Shown here: positions 12,837 to 23,744 of the stretch, piece by piece
How positions within the stretch are numbered: the stretch's first letter is position 1
Layout of the letters: each line of letters begins with the position of its first letter
Assembly (NCBI GenBank): GCA_025667525.1
Contig: CM046878.1
Span: 510,888,274-510,952,273, forward strand
Reading direction: 5' to 3'
Length of the DNA stretch: 64,000 bases
DNA from: Glebionis coronaria
Lineage: Eukaryota > Streptophyta > Magnoliopsida > Asterales > Asteraceae
Translations under genes and position numbers: made by a program
Notes under the pieces: generated by a model
Told to the model about the DNA's origin: nothing
The model's input: only the letters and a program-made list of their open reading frames with translations
Databases searched by the model: none

Positions 12837-13340
12837 TCAAAGCTTAGGAGTGTCATGGGCTCCAGAGTTGTCAAAGAGACGCGGATATGTCTTGCGAAAT
12901 TGATCCTCACGCTCCCAGGTGAATTCAGGTCCACGCTTAGAATTCCACCTCACCTTCACAATCGGTATACGACTCTGTTTTAATCGTTTGACCTCACGGT
13001 CCATGATTTCAACAACTTCCTCGACAAATTGCATCTTGTCGTTGATTTGGAGTTCCTCCAACGGTATAATGAGTGTTTCATCAGAAAGGCACTTCTTCAA
13101 GTTTGAAACATGAAAAGTGCTATGCACACGGCTCAACGCTTGGGGTAATTCAAGACGATAGGCTACGGTTCCAACCTTAGCTAAAATCTTGAACGGTCCA
13201 ATATAACGGGGGTTCAGCTTTCCTCGTTTGCCAAAATGTACCACACCTTTCCAAGGCGATACTTTCAGCATCACTCGGTCTCCTACTTGAAATTCGAGAG
13301 GCTTACGTCGAACATCGGCGTAACTCTTTTGACGATCATG
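12837..13340 (-). pseudogene. pol: Integrase C-terminus and chromodomain (Tekay-like pol)
   Basis: This is the last part of the polyprotein, separated from the integrase by a frameshift near 13341 (it looks like one lost base). The readable protein has the GPF/IL integrase module (GPFKIL near residue 26 of the 13274 frame), an [10 protein letters not shown] stretch, then a type II chromodomain from about residue 86 to 134 ending in EFTWERED. In this clade the chromodomain is thought to steer integration toward heterochromatin. The frame ends 29 bases before the LTR edge, with a short purine-rich stretch before the LTR. Confidence 0.88.
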
Positions 13341-15064
13341 GTTGCTTGAATTTGGCTATTGATCTGAACGATCTTCTTAGTTGTTTCACGGATTAGTTCG
13401 GGACCAGTAAGTTGACTATCCCCAACTTCGCTCCAACACACAGGCGAACGACATTTACGTCCATACAGCGCTTCAAACGGTGCAGCTTTGATACTAGTAT
13501 GATAACTGTTATTGTAAGAGAATTCCACTAGAGGCAAGTGTCTATCCCATTGTTTTCCAAAGTCCAGTACACACGCGCGCAACATGTCCTCCAGCGTTTG
13601 AATAGTTCTCTCACTTTGTCCATCGGTCTGCGGGTGATAAGCAGTACTCATGTCCAATTGCGTACCCAACGCTTTCTGAAGTGATTTCCAGAATTCTGAA
13701 GTAAATCTACCGTCTCTATCGGAAATGATCGAGATCGGTATTCCATGTTTAGCGACTACCTCCTTCATGTAAAGCCTCGTAAGCTTATCCATTGAATCGT
13801 CCTCCTTCATAGCCAAAAAGTGTGCAGATTTCGTAAGTCGATCAACAATTACCCAAATTGTGTCATATCCGTTTGTCGTTTTAGGTAACTTAGTTACGAA
13901 ATCCATGGTTATGTTTTCCCACTTCCACATAGGAATTATCAGTTGAACCAACAGTCCAGATGGTTTTTGGTGTTCTGTTTTCACTCTAGCACATGTCAAA
14001 CACTTCCCTACATAAGTAGCGATTTCAGCTTTCATATTTGGCCACCAATATAGCTTTTTCATATCCTGATACATTTTATCAGATCCTGGGTGGATCGAAT
14101 ACTTAGATTTATGCGAATCGTGCATAATCACGTCCCTAAGTCCTCCAAATAGTGGTAACCAATTTCTACCATTCAAACATAGCGTTCCATTTGTCCTAGT
14201 CTCCAATTTCTTAGTAACCATTCCTCCTAGTTTCTCAGCTTCAACATGTTCAGGCTTAAGGGCTTTGGTTTGTGCTTCACGGATTTGCACGGGTAAGTTC
14301 GGATTAATAATCATAGCTAACGATCTAACTCTGCGCGTCATTAATTGTTCCTTTCTACTTAGTGCATCTGCCACCACATTGGCCTTCCCAAGGTGGTAGC
14401 GGATTTCATAGTCATAATCACTGAGCAACTCGATCCATCGACATTGTCTCATGTTCAGTTCCTTTTGGTCAAGAATATGCTGTAAGCTCTTGTGATCAGT
14501 GTAGACAACACACTTGGTTCCATACAAGTAGTGCCTCCACAATTTCAAAGCAAATACCATGGCTCCTAGTTCTAAGTCGTGCGTAGTGTAGTTTTTCTCA
14601 TGCGTTTTCAATTGTCGAGATGCGTACGCAATAACTTTCTTCCTTTGGATCAACATAGCTCCTAATCCTTTTGCTGATGCATCACAGTAGACCACAAAGT
14701 CTTCTGATCCTTCTGGTAATGATAGAATAGGCGCACTACACAACATTTGTTTCAACTTCTGGAATGCTAATTCCTCCTTATCTCCCCATTCGTATTTCAC
14801 TTTCTTTTGAGTCAACTTTGTCAATGGTTTCGCGATCTTCGAGAATCCCTCGATGAACCTTCGGTAATATCCGGCGAGCCCTAAGAATTGGCGAATTTCA
14901 GTCGGTGTTGTAGGAGTAGCCCACTCCCTAATTGACTCAATCTTAGCAGGATCAACGTGAATCCCATTGCTATCAATAACGTGTCCTAGGAATTGTACTC
15001 TTGGCAACCAAAAATCACACTTTGAGAACTTAGCGTACAATTCCTCCTTCTTAAGCAATTCCAA
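13283..15064 (-). pseudogene. pol: RT C-terminus, RNase H and integrase (Tekay-like pol)
   Basis: A 593-codon open stretch of pol. Residues 1-110 are the RT thumb and connection ([11 protein letters not shown] at 60-70). RNase H follows at about 120-240 with D128, E165, D190 and D233 all present. The integrase zinc finger includes H318, H325, C355 and C358. The catalytic core has D388, D449 and E485, a correct DD35E spacing. All catalytic residues look intact. It is cut off upstream by TAG at 15095-15097 and downstream by a frameshift near 13341, which abolishes a full polyprotein. It was once a working enzyme set that copied and inserted the element. Confidence 0.95.
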
Positions 15065-15499
15065 TATTATCCTAAGATGTTCCTCATGTTCTTTCTAATT
15101 CCTTGAGTAAATTAGTATGTCATCGATGAACACAATGACAAACTTATCCAAATATGGTTTACACACTCGGTTCATGAGGTCCACAAGCACAGCAGGTGCG
15201 TTTGTCAAACCAAATGGCATCACTTCGAACTCATAGTGTCCATACCTTGTCCTAAAAGCAGTCTTAGCAACATCTTCCTCACGAACTCTCAATTGGTGAT
15301 AACCAGACCTAAGGTCAATCTTTGAGTAAACACTCGATCCTTGTAACTGGTCAAACAAATCATCGATCCTAGGTAAGGGATAACGGTTCTTAATGGTAAG
15401 TTTGTTCAACTCACGATAGTCGATACACATTCGAAAACTTCCATCCTTCTTCTTTACAAACAAGACCGGAGCTCCCCAAGGTGAAGAACTCGGTCTTAT
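15065..15499 (-). pseudogene. pol: Reverse transcriptase N-terminal half
   Basis: Holds the RT palm: an [10 protein letters not shown] motif, [10 protein letters not shown] with the first catalytic Asp, MPFGLTNAP, and FIDDILIYS with the catalytic DD pair. The upstream join to the protease frame is broken near 15500, where one base appears to be missing, and TAG at 15095-15097 separates it from the rest of pol. Both lesions are in otherwise conserved sequence, so they look like late decay rather than a programmed shift. Confidence 0.93.
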
Positions 15500-16569
15500 G
15501 AATCTTTATCAGTCAACTCTTGTAGTTGCGTCGATAGTTCTTGCATTTCCGACGGTGCTAAACGGTAAGGCGCTCGAGCAACAGGCGCTGCTCCCGGTAT
15601 TAAATCGATCTGGAATTCAACTTTTCTGGCCGGCGGCAATCCAGGTAAATCTTCGGGAAAGACTTCCGGAAAATCCCGTACAATACGTACATCTTCCAAT
15701 CGCTTTTCTTCCGTCTGCTTTTCCGTAATACGGGCTAAGAATACGTGGCAACCTTCCGACAGAAACTTCTGAGCCCTGATACGCGAAATAATGTTCAGTC
15801 GTGACTTCCATTTACCATTAGATCCAACTCCTTGTATCTCTAAAACTTCGTCTCCATAGGGTAAACGAACGACCTTCTCATCACATATAATCGTAGCACG
15901 GTATTTCGATAACCAATCCATTCCGATAATTACGTCAAAACTCCCTAATTCGACAGGCATAAGATCGACGACGAAAGGACGACCTAAAAGATTCAAAGTA
16001 CATCCGCGAAGGATAGTGTCGGCTTCTATCAACTTTCCATTAGCTAACTCAATAGTGTACTTAGTGTCTAAAGGCGAAGGGGTCACATCAATTAAGGCAC
16101 TAAAGCCAGTCGACACAAAACTCCTATCGGCTCCAGTATCAAATAAGATAGAAGCATAACGGCCATTGAGAAGAAACGTACCCGTAACGACGTCGGGGTT
16201 TTGTTGTGTCTCTCCTCCTCCTATCACATAAACTCTTCCACGAGCTTCTCCAGCCTTAGCAATCTCTCCTTGGTCCTTATTCTTTTTCTTTGGGCACTCA
16301 TTGCTGTAGTGTCCCTTTTGCTGGCATTCAAAACAGGTAACATTGGCTTTCGGGTTTTGTGGTGACTTACAGTCTCTAGCAATGTGTCCAGTTTTCTTGC
16401 AGTTGTGACATTGCACATTATATTGTCCAGTATGATGATGCTTACATCGGTTGCACATAGGTAACGTTCCATTATAGAATCCTTTTTCTCTAGTACCAGC
16501 AGTGTATGCCCTCACAATCTCTTGCCTCTTGTTCGGATAGTTTCCATGGTTGTTCCTTTGGTTATTTCC
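15500..16569 (-). pseudogene. pol: Nucleocapsid zinc knuckles and aspartic protease
   Basis: In frame with gag but beyond a TAG codon. From the Met at 16515, residues 36-49 and 61-74 form two CCHC knuckles (spacing C-X2-C-X4-H-X4-C). A third, at 21-36, has lost its expected Cys. The retropepsin active site DTGA is at residues 126-129 and IIGMDWL follows. The end carries the PGLPPAR and RAPYRLAP stretch that precedes RT. The protease would cut the polyprotein in the particle. It ends in a false TAA after a one-base loss near 15500. Confidence 0.93.
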
Positions 16570-17277
16570 CTATTTTCTCTTATTGTCCGCAGCATTTCCA
16601 GCATTTGCTCGAACAATTTGATCCATTAGACTATGAGCCATCCTTATAGCATCACTAACCTTAGTCGGTCCAAACGATGTCACATTCCCTTGAACTCCAG
16701 GTAAACCCCAAATGTAGCGCTCAACTTTCTTTTCTTCATCCGGAACCATTCCAGGACATAGCAAACATAGTTCTTGGAAACTCCTCGTGTACGCCCCAAT
16801 GTCATTGTTTCTCACAGTCAAGTTCCACAGCTCAATTTCCATTTTCTGAATTTCATTACGAGGACAGTATTCCTTAGTCAACAACTTCTTGAGTTCCTCC
16901 CAACTCATTTCATACGCCTCCTCGGCTCCAACAGTTTTCACATGGGTGTTCCACCATGTCAACGCCCCAGCAGCTAAAGTACAAGTAGCATAAGTCACTT
17001 GGTTTTCAACAGTACATCCATTTACACGGAACACTGATTCCATCTTTTCAACCCAACGAGCTAATCCAACAGCTCCTTCAGTACCATTAAAATTCAGAGG
17101 GTCACAATTCCTAAAGTCCTTGTAAGTGCACGGCTTAGGTGGTCGGTTGTTAACATTGTTCGGCGGTGCTTGGTTCATGTTGTTGTTAGCTTGAACATTT
17201 GCCAAAGCGGCAGTCACTCGTTGCGTAATTAGTGCTTCCAATTGTTCATCAGTCATTCCATTACGCGTGTTCACCAT
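16570..17277 (-). pseudogene. gag: Gag (capsid) of the Tekay-like element
   Basis: 235 codons, beginning MVNTRNGMTD. The capsid-like retrotransposon Gag fold runs from about residue 60 (LNFNGTEG, WVEKME) to 220 (ALTWWN, YCPRNEIQKME, CPGMVPDE, ERYIWGLP). It would form the virus-like particle in the cytoplasm. The frame stops at TAG (16570-16572) just before the basic linker and zinc knuckles. The following protein is in the same frame (762 bases between the two Met codons), so one stop separates them; CAG to TAG would explain it. A readthrough stop is possible but less likely, given the other lesions. Confidence 0.9.
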
Positions 17278-17581
17278 TGTTTCTCTACGTTAAGACAACA
17301 ATGCAAATAAGGTTCAAGCACGAATATACACGTTATATATTTCTATGCTAATGATACAAAATTACGATACAACAAGCATAATAAAGATAGTCAATAATCA
17401 AAGTCATAAGATAACATTCTCATTCAAAATAAGAATATCAAATACATAGTCATAAAATAAGAGTTCTGACTACATCTAGTCTATTCCAACTAACCGAGTA
17501 CTACTCTAGTTTAGTGGATACAATGCCCAAAATATAAAAGATGTAATCTACTCTAGAATCCAGCACGATAACGGTAAAACT
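17278..17581 (-). other. Spacer between the acidic ORF and gag
   Basis: 304 bases, non-coding, AT-rich. It separates the accessory ORF stop from the gag start in the same transcript orientation. No motif is recognised. Confidence 0.7.
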
Positions 17582-18787
17582 CTAACCATGACGACGACGA
17601 TGACGCTCACAATCAGTACATCTCGGTGTAGCATCCCTCGTAATGTCTCCACTACGAAGTGTCTCCAACTCACGCCTCAAAGCAACAATATCCTCAAGAG
17701 CAGTATCCAACAACTCGCGTCTATCCTCACGATCCTCTAACAAATCAAACACTGCATCCTCATGTCGACGAAAACGAACAGCATCGGAATCCCTAGCAGA
17801 TCCTATCATGATAACACATGACCTACGTCTAGAAGACTCTCCATCATGATGTGCAGATGGTGTAGAAGTAGTAGTCATAGCACGACTCCCATGGGTAGGC
17901 GATGTCTCAGGTATAGTGGGTGAATCAGACATACGAACCCTCTTTCGTGTGTATGACGAGTCAGAATCAGATGAAGCTCTAGTCCTAACGCCAGATGGTC
18001 CAGCTCCATCAGCAGGTGGTACAGTATCGTCAGAATCACTATAAACCTCAGCAGGCGGTGTACCCCATAAAGCTTCCCGCTGCTCCCTAAACCTCTGACA
18101 TGGAACAGTAGACTTCTTCTTCAGGTTGGACGTCTTCCTACTCGCAGTCCTCCTAATAGGCTCAGCTCCCTCATATACAACAGTCAACTCACGATCGACA
18201 GTACGAGTCATCAATCCATGATGAGCAGGAAAGTCGGGATGTCCCTCATCATCCGACACAAGTGGAAACTCAACCCTAGCCTCATCATCCGAAATCTCAA
18301 TATCCTCCTCAACCTCGACATCCATATCCTCATCATCCTCGCGATCTACCTCATATCCATCCATGTCCTCATCCTCAACATCAATACCATCTCCATCCTC
18401 AAGTCCTAACACAGGCAACGGCGATCCAATCAGTCCAGGAGAAGCAATCTTCATACCATCACTCTCTACCTCCTCATCAACATCCTCTGGATAATCTACC
18501 GGATTACCCTCCCTATCATCCTCACTATCACTGACCCACTCAATCAAAGTACGATGCACAACATGCGGCATCCCATCAACAACGTCAGAAGTGTCAGACA
18601 ACACAGCAGGCTCACCCTCGTCATCCTCCTCCGGTTCCTCGTCAGAATCATACTCCTCAGGATCGGCCTCCTCAGGAGCATCCTGCGGCTCAACATGACC
18701 CGATATCAACTCAATCTCCTCTTCCCACTCTCCGTTAGTAGAGTCGGACTGGTAAGTAACGGTAGATGACGACATAACCTGCAACAA
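17582..18787 (-). CDS. Acidic accessory ORF upstream of gag (intact)
   Basis: 401 codons in the element's sense direction, between the primer site and gag, with no stop although gag-pol has four lesions. The likely true start is either the first Met or MSSS at residue 5. Residues 15-190 are extremely rich in Asp/Glu. Basic clusters sit at 212-225 (RRTASRKTS, KKK) and 281-285 (RKRVR), possible nuclear signals. A predicted amphipathic coiled coil spans about 343-378. The tail is RCTDCERHRRRHG with a CxxC pair. No enzyme motif is present. From memory, similar unnamed acidic proteins lie next to gag in Asteraceae Ty3 elements; this was not searched. Function is unknown; a Gag-like accessory, nuclear-import or histone-interacting role is speculation. 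Confidence 0.75.
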   Translation of the reverse strand: MLQVMSSSTVTYQSDSTNGEWEEEIELISGHVEPQDAPEEADPEEYDSDEEPEEDDEGEPAVLSDTSDVVDGMPHVVHRTLIEWVSDSEDDREGNPVDYPEDVDEEVESDGMKIASPGLIGSPLPVLGLEDGDGIDVEDEDMDGYEVDREDDEDMDVEVEEDIEISDDEARVEFPLVSDDEGHPDFPAHHGLMTRTVDRELTVVYEGAEPIRRTASRKTSNLKKKSTVPCQRFREQREALWGTPPAEVYSDSDDTVPPADGAGPSGVRTRASSDSDSSYTRKRVRMSDSPTIPETSPTHGSRAMTTTSTPSAHHDGESSRRRSCVIMIGSARDSDAVRFRRHEDAVFDLLEDREDRRELLDTALEDIVALRRELETLRSGDITRDATPRCTDCERHRRRHG

Positions 18788-19030
18788 CCAAAATGCGTAT
18801 TAAGCAGTTGTAGGGTATGCATGAAATAATCATGTATGATAATTAAAGTATGCAAATCGGAGAAATGCATATGCATACAATACATATTACGTATTACATA
18901 ATATATATTACATATTACTTATAGTGTTATCCTACGTAATACATTACGTAGTACACATATATATACAGAGTAACAAGTAGCCACATCGGTTATAGTCTAG
19001 GCCTAAGATGCAAACCTAGTTCTCTATAAT
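18788..19030 (-). other. 5' leader of the Tekay-like element
   Basis: Short leader between the primer site and the acidic ORF start, rich in TACGTAATA-type repeats near 18880-18955. No other signal is seen. Confidence 0.6.
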
Positions 19031-19048
19031 CGAGGCTCTGATTACCAA
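19031..19048 (-). other. Primer-binding site, tRNA-iMet type (Tekay-like)
   Basis: The minus strand reads TTGGTAATCAGAGCCTCG, three bases after the LTR edge. It resembles the plant TGGTATCAGAGC primer site, with one extra base. Confidence 0.8.
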
Positions 19049-19051
19049 TTC

Positions 19052-20850
19052 TGTAACACCCCAAAATGTGATATGCGGAAGCGGTGAAGCTCGGGGGCTG
19101 TTACGTCATAGTATCATAGTTCAAGGTACAAGATAACGACTCTAAATGAGACGTTTTATAAAAATACCTCGTTGAATTTAAATTCAAAGAATCACAGTAC
19201 GAAAGATCTCAGTTTCAAAAGATAGTGCAGCGGAATGTAAAAGTTTTAAACATCAACGAGATAATAGTTCAAAAGCATAAGTAAATAAATGTCCGAAGAG
19301 TAGTCATGAATTCATGCGGACTCCAAGTACTTCATGTAGCAGATACAATTCATCATCAAATACCTGAGATAAATGCTAAATTGGGTCAACATAAAGTTGG
19401 TGAGAATATAGGTTTCAAGTAAAAATTCATAGTCATACGTTTTGCAGATTTCATTTCATGTACACATGCAACTATAGGAGATATAGTGCCAAGTGTAGGA
19501 TAAATTGGGTGTTCACAATATTTATGATAGCTAAGCTCGTGACATCGAAACTAGTGATCCAGTACATGCAATAGATTGCACATATAAATTGCCCCAATAG
19601 AGTACCTAGCCAAGATAAATCCGTTCATACAAATGGTACACACTCGTCCGGCGTCAGAATGCCCGAGTGGAGGTTGTCAACCCTAAATAGATCTATCCGT
19701 AACATAAGAGCTTACTCCAACAGAGTAACTAACGATTCACGATAGTGGGGACTATGGCTAAAGCAACTTAAGCTATCTCATAAATAGTGTTCACGAAGCG
19801 TTCACAGAAAAATAGTTTTACTTGCGTTCAGAAGCAAACACCATAAGCATTTATCACATCCCAAAACATTAAACATAGAAAGCAATTTAATAGGGAACTA
19901 TAAACTTACCTCAAGCAACGATACAAACCGCACAAGTATGATCAAATAGAAGCGAGCAACTCTAGCAACAACCTAAATATAATACTATAGTTTAGGCGCT
20001 AGCAAATAAGTCATAATAGTTCGTCACGTACGTTACTCATCGTTCATACATATATTATCTTGTATTTAAAACATGACTAGTAGATATCGTATTGTTATAT
20101 GTAATATCGTATATACTTAGGCAAAAATATTTATTTTTGACTCAACGAAATTACGACAGCCTTTCGGCGTAAAATTTAATTTACCAAAATTTATCTTAAT
20201 AAATTTCTCAACACGCTTTTCATAGAATTCGGCAGCCTTTCGGCGTCATTTTAAAAATTGCCATTTTTGGTAAGTACTCAATTCTCGACTCAAAATCCCA
20301 AATTTTCAACCATTTTCTCAACCACAACGCTCAACAAATCACTTCCCGCAATATAACCAACTTTCACTTTTAACGATAAATATCTCGCGCTTTCGCCTTT
20401 TCACAAAACGATCCCAACATTCATATATAGCATTTAGTACCCATTTCGACACTAAAAATGACTCGGTTTAACTCGAAAACGTCGTTTCGACCACTTTCAA
20501 AAACTAGACAGCAAGTGTAATTTTTGTACATCTCAAAAAAATAAGTTTTCCGTCAACAAACTTTAAACGCCCATATCTTTCTCATTTTAACTCCGTTTTT
20601 AGCTTATAATATACCGAAACGAAGGTATTTACTTATATTTTCACAATCTCGTACTAAACTAGTGTCAAAACAATTTTCACAACCCGTTATGCCTCATAAA
20701 TAATTCGGACAGAATGTACACTTTTCGTAAAAACTCGTTTTCGACCATTTTAAAGCGTACCCACTAGTAATAACACTACTAATTCGTTCCAAATACTCAT
20801 AAGCACAATAAAAAATCAAAGATTTATTTTCAAGTTCATAAATCACAAAA

Positions 20851-20898
<48 letters not shown>

Positions 20899-22179
20899 CA
20901 TAAATCCTTTAATTAAAACCTTTTTATACATGGATTTAAAAGATCCACGCAGAATATTTAAAGATCTAAAAATATATCATGACCAAAATAGTTTTTACCA
21001 TTTTATTTTCAAGAAAATAGGTGATGAGTAACATATATGCATAAATCTTCAAAGATTATGCATAAAAATGAAAAGATGAAAAAGGTTTAAGAAATAACCT
21101 TGTGTAACGATTCTACGTAACCACGGAAACACGATCTACGCTCTAATCAACAAATAATCAACAAAACCCAATCTACAACTTCAACCCAAAACTACTCAAA
21201 TCAACAAACCAAGAATAACCATTCTTCTTTATGTCTTTGCAAACCTTTGTGTGTATTTTTTTTGTATTAATTCTTGCTAAAATGAAGCTTTTAGAAAATC
21301 AACAATGGTGGAATGGGAGTTGTGTTTGTGTGCCGTGTGTTTTGAGAGAGAGGAAGAGTGTTCTGTGTTTTGAATTTTGTTAGAGTGAATTGTGAATTAT
21401 TGAGGAGAAAATGATGTATTAGGGTTTTTAGGTTTGTGTGCTTATTTGACACAAAAATAGCAAAGCTTGAAAATTGGTATTCCTCACATGTGAGGGGGGT
21501 TTTGGCCGGTTATGATGGGGTCCCAAGGGGTAAATAATTCAAAAATTTTACTAAGGTAATTAGTTAAAAAGGTTTAAGGTAAAAAGGTTAATTAGTTTTT
21601 GGTAATTAGTGAAAAGTATGCAGTTACGTTTAAAAATGCGTAAAACTTAGAAAATTGACGAAATATATTAATTTTATGATTTTTCGACGAAAACTGACAT
21701 TTTACGTTTCGTAAAGTATTTTATGCATGCTTACGACGGTTACTCGTAAAAACGACGTATAATACGAAAACGCGATACGATATTTAATTATTCACAGAAA
21801 ATACGATTTATTACTATAAATGGCAAAAATACTAAAATACATGCTTATAAATATATACTGGGTTAATTAAATACACAGTTAATGAAAATAACAATCACGC
21901 AGTTAAAATTAAGCAGTTAACACGTAATTCACAGATAACGAATAATCTCACGGATTATCGTCAATTCATTGACCGTCACAGCAGTTTGGTCAGATTCATA
22001 GAAGATTTCAAAATGATGACTGAGCTCAGTGTCAAGTCATTACTTGTCATAAAACAGTTTTTTAGAAAACACGGGATAATTTCCCGGTTTAAACACAGTT
22101 CAAGTACGTAGTTGCCTAAATAAAAAGTCAAAGGGTAAAATAGTCATTTTACAAGGTAAGAAAATTACCAGTTGTTACA
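19052..22179 (-). mobile_element. 5' LTR of the Tekay-like element
   Basis: 3,128 bp, TGTAACACC to GTTGTTACA, uninterrupted. It preserves the pre-insertion sequence of the CACTA target (AACATATATGC near 21031) and a short TA run. As the 5' LTR it should hold the promoter for the antisense transcript; the start site could not be placed with confidence. Confidence 0.93.
20852..20896. repeat. (TA)n microsatellite, 45 bp
   Basis: Positional counterpart of the 119-bp run at 6015-6133 in the other LTR. Confidence 0.95.
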
Positions 22180-23744
22180 GGTCCGACCGTCTAAGTTTTA
22201 TTTAACAAAAACGTTAATCTTTCGGTTTTAACCGAAAAGACGTAAAACTTAGGTATATAGTTTTGTAACTTGGAAAAACATTTATACTTGTAATTTATAT
22301 AGTGTATCCTATTTTAATGTCAGTACATATATATCTCTTTTATTATAATTATTATCAACTAGTGGGTTTTATATATGTATATTTTATATAAATTTTTGAG
22401 TGCTTATATTATATACTATTTATAAAAAATCAGTCCCAAATTTCAAGTCCACTAAAATGTCCATTCTAGAGTTCTATAAGGAGATAGGACCTCAAATTTT
22501 TATGACATAAACTACATGATATTTTCTTCATTTTAATCATTTATAGCTACTGATGAATCAACCTCCAAATATTTTAATAAATTCTTCCAAAACAGTGTAG
22601 GCAGATTTGCACTCTAAACTTGTTTTGATCATATCTCACTCATTTTTATGATTCCATTGTATGGCCAACTCTCACATGTGTATAACACCTAATAATTACT
22701 GTAAATGGATTCCACCATGCTATTTTATCAGTTTATCATTTGGTTACTCAATGTTTTTATACAACCATCATATTTAGCAAGATTTTAACCTTGTTAACTA
22801 TGGTTTTCCATCTTTTTAACCATATTTATCAACACCAAATCCCCACATAATATTTTTATCATCATTCATCATCATATACATATACTTAAATAAAGAAAAT
22901 ACAAGATTACATAATCAAAATAACAAGAGGATAGGAAGAACAATCTTTATACCACCAAGATTAAGTAGTTTATGATCAAGGCTAGGATTTTTGATGGCAA
23001 AACTTTTTGATAGATCAACACCAATCTTTAAGACCGCCAATACTTGTAAGCTTCTTGTAGAAATCAGCCCTTGAACATCACCAAATCACCTCCTTGGATG
23101 TTAGAATCACCTCTAATCTTCAAGGCTTCAAAGGAGCATCATCATGTGTATGAGTAACACATGATTTTATGGCTAAAATAGATCAATTAAGGGTGATTGA
23201 TGATGGTTTTGGGACGGAATAGAGAGAGGGAGGAGAGAAAAAGGTTTGCATGAGTTGCAAATGAGGAAGTGGTTTGTTTGAGTTGTTTTATGCATCAAGT
23301 GGTTTTGGTGAATAAATGGGACAAGTGTCCTAGTTTATACTATAAACTTGCCACATATTTGATGTGGTGGAGGTGTGTTGGCCGTCCCATATAGTGGGGT
23401 GGGAAAGTGTAAAACCTGTCCAATCCCACTAATTTACGGGTACTCCTCAATTCTAGTTTCCTCGATTTGCGTGCCCTTGGGTCGTTTTATGAAAAATGTT
23501 TTTATAAATTATGAATCAACGACACAAAACGAATCTAATAAAAATTGTCTCATAAAAAACGGAGTTCAAAAACGTAAATACGTAATCCTAAGGTTTCCGG
23601 TTTTGTCGTAAAGGACGTTAAATTAAGAACGTAAGTCCTAATCTCTTCTCGTAAATTTGTGAGTTTATGAACCAACACAAATTTAAAATCCCAAAATAAT
23701 ATTCACGGATAAATTTATTTCCTGGAATGTGGGGCTGTCACAAA
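22180..23744 (-). mobile_element. LTR of chromovirus A, outer (right) part
   Basis: Continues the LTR broken at 4220. It has the GAGAGAGGGAGGAGAG stretch near 23222 that also marks the equivalent place in the Tekay-like LTR. It appears to end GGGGCTGTCACA at about 23744, which would make the LTR start TGTGACAGCCCC on the minus strand. The right edge is inferred from that terminus. No gene is seen; the frame at 23375-23611 spans LTR sequence. Confidence 0.55.

Noticed and set aside
16570..16572. Programmed TAG readthrough between gag and pol
   Set aside because: The position fits, but another TAG and two frameshifts in the same polyprotein make ordinary decay more likely. No readthrough context was evident.
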